Shown piece by piece: positions 60,529 through 64,000 of a stretch of 64,000 nt of DNA (positions are counted from its first letter, which is position 1; every line of letters begins with the position of its first letter). Source of the stretch: Chitinophagales bacterium. Lineage in GTDB: Bacteria > Bacteroidota > Bacteroidia > Chitinophagales > Chitinophagaceae. The notes beneath the pieces were generated by a model, which was given only the letters and a program-made list of their open reading frames with translations, searched no databases and was not told the origin of the DNA. The position numbers and the translations under genes are program-made. The stretch spans positions 1,736,001 to 1,800,000 of the forward strand of contig JACJXQ010000008.1 of assembly GCA_020636495.1 (NCBI GenBank), in the 5' to 3' direction.

Positions 60529-63500
60529 ATGGCAGTACCACAAAAAAGAACCGCATCCGGCCGCATCAATTTTGGTGAAATACATGATGTTGCCGACACT
60601 CCGGATCTACTCGCAATTCAGCTCGGATCTTTCCAGGACTTTTTCCAATTAGAAACCACGCCGGATAAGCGTAACAATGAAGGCTTATTCCGTGTATTCA
60701 AGGAGAATTTTCCCATTACGGACACCCGTAACATATTCGTGCTCGAATTCCTGGATTACTTTATCGACCCCCCAAGGTACAAGATAGAGGAGTGTATGGA
60801 GCGTGGCCTTACATATTCAGTGCCTTTGAAGGCCAAATTGCGCCTGAGTTGTAATGATGAAGAGCACGTTGATTTTGAAACTATCGTTCAGGATGTGTTC
60901 CTGGGTAATATCCCATACATGACCCCTCGCGGTACGTTTGTAATAAATGGTGCTGAAAGGGTAGTAGTATCTCAGTTGCACCGTTCTCCGGGCGTATTCT
61001 TTGGTCAGAGTGTTCACCCGAATGGCACTAAGATATACAGTGCAAGGGTTATACCTTTCAAAGGTGCGTGGATGGAGTTCGCTACAGACATCAATAATGT
61101 TATGTATGCGTACATCGACCGTAAGAAAAAATTCCCTGTAACAACGCTGTTACGTTCCATAGGCTACGAAACGGATAAAGACATACTGGAATTGTTTGGT
61201 ATGGCTGATGAGGTGAAGGTAGACAAGAAAGCACTGGCAGAAAATGTTGGCCGCAGGTTGGCTGCACGCGTACTGCGCAGCTGGACTGAGGACTTCGTTG
61301 ATGAAGATACCGGTGAAGTGGTAACGATTGAGCGTAACGAAGTAGTGTTGGACCGTGATAATGTGCTGGATGAGGAGAACATCGAAATGATACTGGATAT
61401 GGGTATCGATACAGTCTTCCTGCAGAAGGAAGAAGTAAGCGGCGACTTCTCTATTATATACAATACATTGAACAAGGACACTTCTAACTCTGAATTGGAA
61501 GCAGTTCAACACATCTATCGCCAGTTGCGCGGTTCTGATGCACCGGATGATGAAACAGCTCGTGGTATCATCGAGAAACTGTTCTTCAGCGATAAGCGTT
61601 ACGATCTGGGCGAAGTTGGTCGTTACAAGATCAACCGCAAATTGGGCCTGGAGATAGATCTGAACAAGAAAGTTTTAAGCAAAGAAGATATCATCTCTAT
61701 TATTAAATACCTGGTGCGTTTGACCAATGGTAAGGCAGAGATCGATGATATTGACCACCTGAGCAACCGTCGTGTACGTACGGTAGGCGAACAATTGTTT
61801 GCCCAGTTTGGCGTAGGTCTGGCACGTATGGCACGTACTATCCGTGAGCGTATGAACGTTCGCGATAACGAGGTGTTCACGCCGATCGACCTGATCAATG
61901 CTCGTACATTATCTTCTGTTATTAACTCGTTCTTCGGAACATCTCAGTTGTCTCAGTTCTTAGACCAGACCAACCCGCTGTCTGAGATCACGCATAAGCG
62001 TCGTATCTCTGCACTCGGACCCGGTGGTCTGAGCCGTGAACGTGCAGGTTTCGAGGTACGTGACGTACACTACAGCCACTATGGTCGTTTGTGTACTATT
62101 GAAACTCCGGAAGGTCCGAACATTGGTCTGATATCTACGCTTTGCGTACACGCCAAGATAAACGATATGGGCTTTATCGAAACACCATACCGTAAAGTAA
62201 AAGAAGGTAAAGTAAACCTGAAAACTTCTCAATACCTGAGTGCTGAGGAGGAAGACGATGCTAAGATCGCACAGGCCAACGTGCCACTGGATGATAAAGG
62301 AAACTTTATTGACGATAAGATACGTTCAAGGCAGACAGGTGACTTCCCGATACTGGAAAAAGAAGAAGTAGAATACATGGATGTGGCTCCGAACCAGATT
62401 GTTGGTTTGAGTGCCTCTCTGATCCCGTTCCTGGAGCACGATGATGCCAACCGTGCGCTGATGGGATCGAACATGCAACGCCAGGCTGTACCGCTGATAT
62501 TGCCGCAGGTGCCGATAGTAGGTACCGGCCTTGAAGCTAAGGCAGCACGCGATGCACGTATACAGATACACGCTGAAGGTAATGGCATTGTTGAGTATGT
62601 AGATGCTAATGAGATCCACGTACGTTATGAGCGTGATGAGAAACAGCGCCTGGTGTCATTTGAAGATGATCTGAAAGTATATACATTAACTAAGTATAAG
62701 AAAACCAACCAGAGCACGAGTATCACCCTGAGGCCTTGCGTTCGCAAAAATCAGAAGGTGAAAGAAGGTGACTTCCTGACCGAAGGTTATGCAACCAAAG
62801 ATGGTGAGCTGGCACTGGGACGTAACCTGAAAGTAGCATTTATGCCATGGAAAGGTTACAACTTCGAGGATGCGATAGTAATAAGTGAGCGCGTGGTACG
62901 TAACGACTTGTTTACATCAATACACATCGATGAGTATGAACTGGAAGTGCGTGATACTAAACTGGGTGAAGAAGAGCTGACACCGGATATACCTAACGTA
63001 TCAGAAGAGGCTACAAAAGACCTGGATGAAAATGGTATCATCCGTATTGGTGCACACGTAGGCGAAGGTGATATTCTGATAGGTAAGATCACTCCTAAAG
63101 GAGAAACAGATCCTACGCCTGAAGAAAAACTGCTGCGTGCCATATTTGGTGATAAGGCCGGTGATGCAAAAGATGCGTCACTGAAAGCTTCGAGCGGTAC
63201 AGAAGGTGTGGTTATAGATAAGAAACTGTTCCAGCGTGTGAAGAAAGACAAGAACGCAAAAGTTCGTGAAAAAGCGGCACTGGAAAATATAGAGAAAGTA
63301 CACGATAAGAACCTGGGTGAACTGCTGAACCTGCTGATAGACAAGCTGATGGTATTGTTGAAGAACAAGAACTCAGCCGGTGTTACCAACAACTTTGGTG
63401 AGCTGCTGATCAGCAAAGGTGGTAAGTTCAACTCTAAGACTTTAGGTTCTATCGACTTCATGAACGTTAACCCTCTGGGTTGGACAGGTGAAGAAGATAC

Positions 63501-64000
63501 TGATGAGCAGATCAACCTGCTGTTGCACAACTACAACATCAAATACAACGAAGAACTGGGACGTTACAAGCGTGAGAAGTTCAACCTGAGTATAGGTGAT
63601 GAGTTGCCAACAGGCGTGTTGAAACTGGCTAAAGTTTACCTGGCCAGCAAACGCAAGCTGAAAGTAGGTGATAAGATGGCGGGTCGTCACGGTAACAAAG
63701 GTATCGTTGCCAAAATAGTACGTGATGAGGATATGCCATTCCTGGAAGACGGAACTCCGGTTGATATATGTCTGAACCCGCTTGGTGTACCTTCGAGGAT
63801 GAACCTGGGCCAGATCTACGAGACCATATTAGGATGGGCAGGTGAGAAGCTGAACGAAAGGTTTGCTACACCGATATTTGACGGTGCTTCAGTAAGCCAG
63901 ATCAACGAGGCTATCAAGAACGCCAACCTGCCTGATTACTGCCATACTTACCTGTATGATGGTGAAACAGGGGAGCGTTTCGACCAGAAAGCAACTGTTG
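60529..64000 (+). CDS. rpoB: DNA-directed RNA polymerase beta subunit (3' partial)
   Basis: ATG at 60529; 1157 codons are inside the window without a stop, about nine-tenths of the roughly 1270 expected in this phylum. The start reads MAVPQKRTASGRINFGEIHD. Clear blocks include RGTFVINGAERVVVSQLHRSPGVFF, the rifampicin region FFGTSQLSQFLDQTNPLSEITHKRR, GPGGLSRERAGFEVRDVH, LCTIETPEGPNIGLIS and GYNFEDAIV, KVYLASKRKLKVGDKMAGRHG and NPLGVPSRMNLGQ. The rifampicin region looks wild type at the positions I can judge (DQTNPL, HKRR). It has its own promoter; no rplJ/rplL precedes it. Confidence 0.98.
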   Translation, partial: MAVPQKRTASGRINFGEIHDVADTPDLLAIQLGSFQDFFQLETTPDKRNNEGLFRVFKENFPITDTRNIFVLEFLDYFIDPPRYKIEECMERGLTYSVPLKAKLRLSCNDEEHVDFETIVQDVFLGNIPYMTPRGTFVINGAERVVVSQLHRSPGVFFGQSVHPNGTKIYSARVIPFKGAWMEFATDINNVMYAYIDRKKKFPVTTLLRSIGYETDKDILELFGMADEVKVDKKALAENVGRRLAARVLRSWTEDFVDEDTGEVVTIERNEVVLDRDNVLDEENIEMILDMGIDTVFLQKEEVSGDFSIIYNTLNKDTSNSELEAVQHIYRQLRGSDAPDDETARGIIEKLFFSDKRYDLGEVGRYKINRKLGLEIDLNKKVLSKEDIISIIKYLVRLTNGKAEIDDIDHLSNRRVRTVGEQLFAQFGVGLARMARTIRERMNVRDNEVFTPIDLINARTLSSVINSFFGTSQLSQFLDQTNPLSEITHKRRISALGPGGLSRERAGFEVRDVHYSHYGRLCTIETPEGPNIGLISTLCVHAKINDMGFIETPYRKVKEGKVNLKTSQYLSAEEEDDAKIAQANVPLDDKGNFIDDKIRSRQTGDFPILEKEEVEYMDVAPNQIVGLSASLIPFLEHDDANRALMGSNMQRQAVPLILPQVPIVGTGLEAKAARDARIQIHAEGNGIVEYVDANEIHVRYERDEKQRLVSFEDDLKVYTLTKYKKTNQSTSITLRPCVRKNQKVKEGDFLTEGYATKDGELALGRNLKVAFMPWKGYNFEDAIVISERVVRNDLFTSIHIDEYELEVRDTKLGEEELTPDIPNVSEEATKDLDENGIIRIGAHVGEGDILIGKITPKGETDPTPEEKLLRAIFGDKAGDAKDASLKASSGTEGVVIDKKLFQRVKKDKNAKVREKAALENIEKVHDKNLGELLNLLIDKLMVLLKNKNSAGVTNNFGELLISKGGKFNSKTLGSIDFMNVNPLGWTGEEDTDEQINLLLHNYNIKYNEELGRYKREKFNLSIGDELPTGVLKLAKVYLASKRKLKVGDKMAGRHGNKGIVAKIVRDEDMPFLEDGTPVDICLNPLGVPSRMNLGQIYETILGWAGEKLNERFATPIFDGASVSQINEAIKNANLPDYCHTYLYDGETGERFDQKATV

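Overview
The window is chromosomal DNA of a Bacteroidota bacterium, most likely of the Chitinophagaceae/Chitinophagales type. The evidence is the phylum's -7 promoter box TAnnTTTG in front of many genes, a phylum-specific IPExxxVDY protein, a DUF2723/TMEM260-like mannosyltransferase, LytS/LytTR pairs with beta-propeller sensors, a SprE/PorW-type TPR protein of the type IX secretion/gliding machinery, and typical RpoB, S16 and Ffh proteins. It is mostly core genome: no insertion sequence, prophage, CRISPR array or rRNA gene was found. There is one tRNA (Cys).

Layout. 1-4.1 kb: the end of an ECF sigma factor, a small zinc-finger anti-sigma-like protein, an outer-membrane barrel, then lgt and a nucleoside phosphorylase on the minus strand, and tRNA-Cys. 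4.2-20.8 kb: DUF2723 glycosyltransferase, IPExxxVDY protein, purA, an Asp-rich protein, pabB, an acyltransferase, a 57-residue lipoprotein, an M14 peptidase, a pterin dehydratase, a SET protein, RlpA, a DEAD-box RNA helicase, an EEP nuclease and a two-gene membrane-protein operon. 21-24.8 kb: a surface-glycan operon (MBOAT, SGNH, GT4) that ends convergently against a LytTR regulator and its sensor kinase, which carries an apparent frameshift. 28.7-34.9 kb, minus strand: vWA protein, M13 peptidase, then an operon of an M23-N-terminus-like protein, AtpZ, an AtpI-like protein and SprT. 35.1-44.8 kb, plus strand: SprE-like protein with hendecad repeats, Rel/SpoT, M32 carboxypeptidase, a membrane protein, rimM-trmD-rplS. 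44.9-45.8 kb: a gene-free repeat region with a consensus promoter and a 53-bp tandem repeat. 45.8-54.5 kb: RicT/PSP1 protein, ffh, an outer-membrane protein, rpsP, and glf-GT2-GT39/TPR. 54.5-64 kb: a tiny membrane ORF, a MauE/thioredoxin protein next to a Cys-rich lipoprotein, a second (intact) sensor/LytTR pair, and rpoB, which runs off the end.

The main themes are translation and ribosome maturation (S16, L19, RimM, TrmD, Ffh, the helicase, RpoB, Rel), envelope building (Lgt, DUF2723, MBOAT/SGNH/GT4, Glf/GT2/GT39, RlpA, SprE) and envelope sensing (ECF sigma, two LytS/LytTR pairs). The most unusual structure is the promoter plus 53-bp repeats at 45.34-45.64 kb, a candidate noncoding RNA. Other points of note are the 11-residue repeat of the SprE-like protein, terminator hairpins that overlap or touch start codons (pabB, the 48.9-kb outer-membrane protein), iteron-like repeats before the MBOAT operon, and promoter boxes so close to start codons that leaderless mRNAs are likely.
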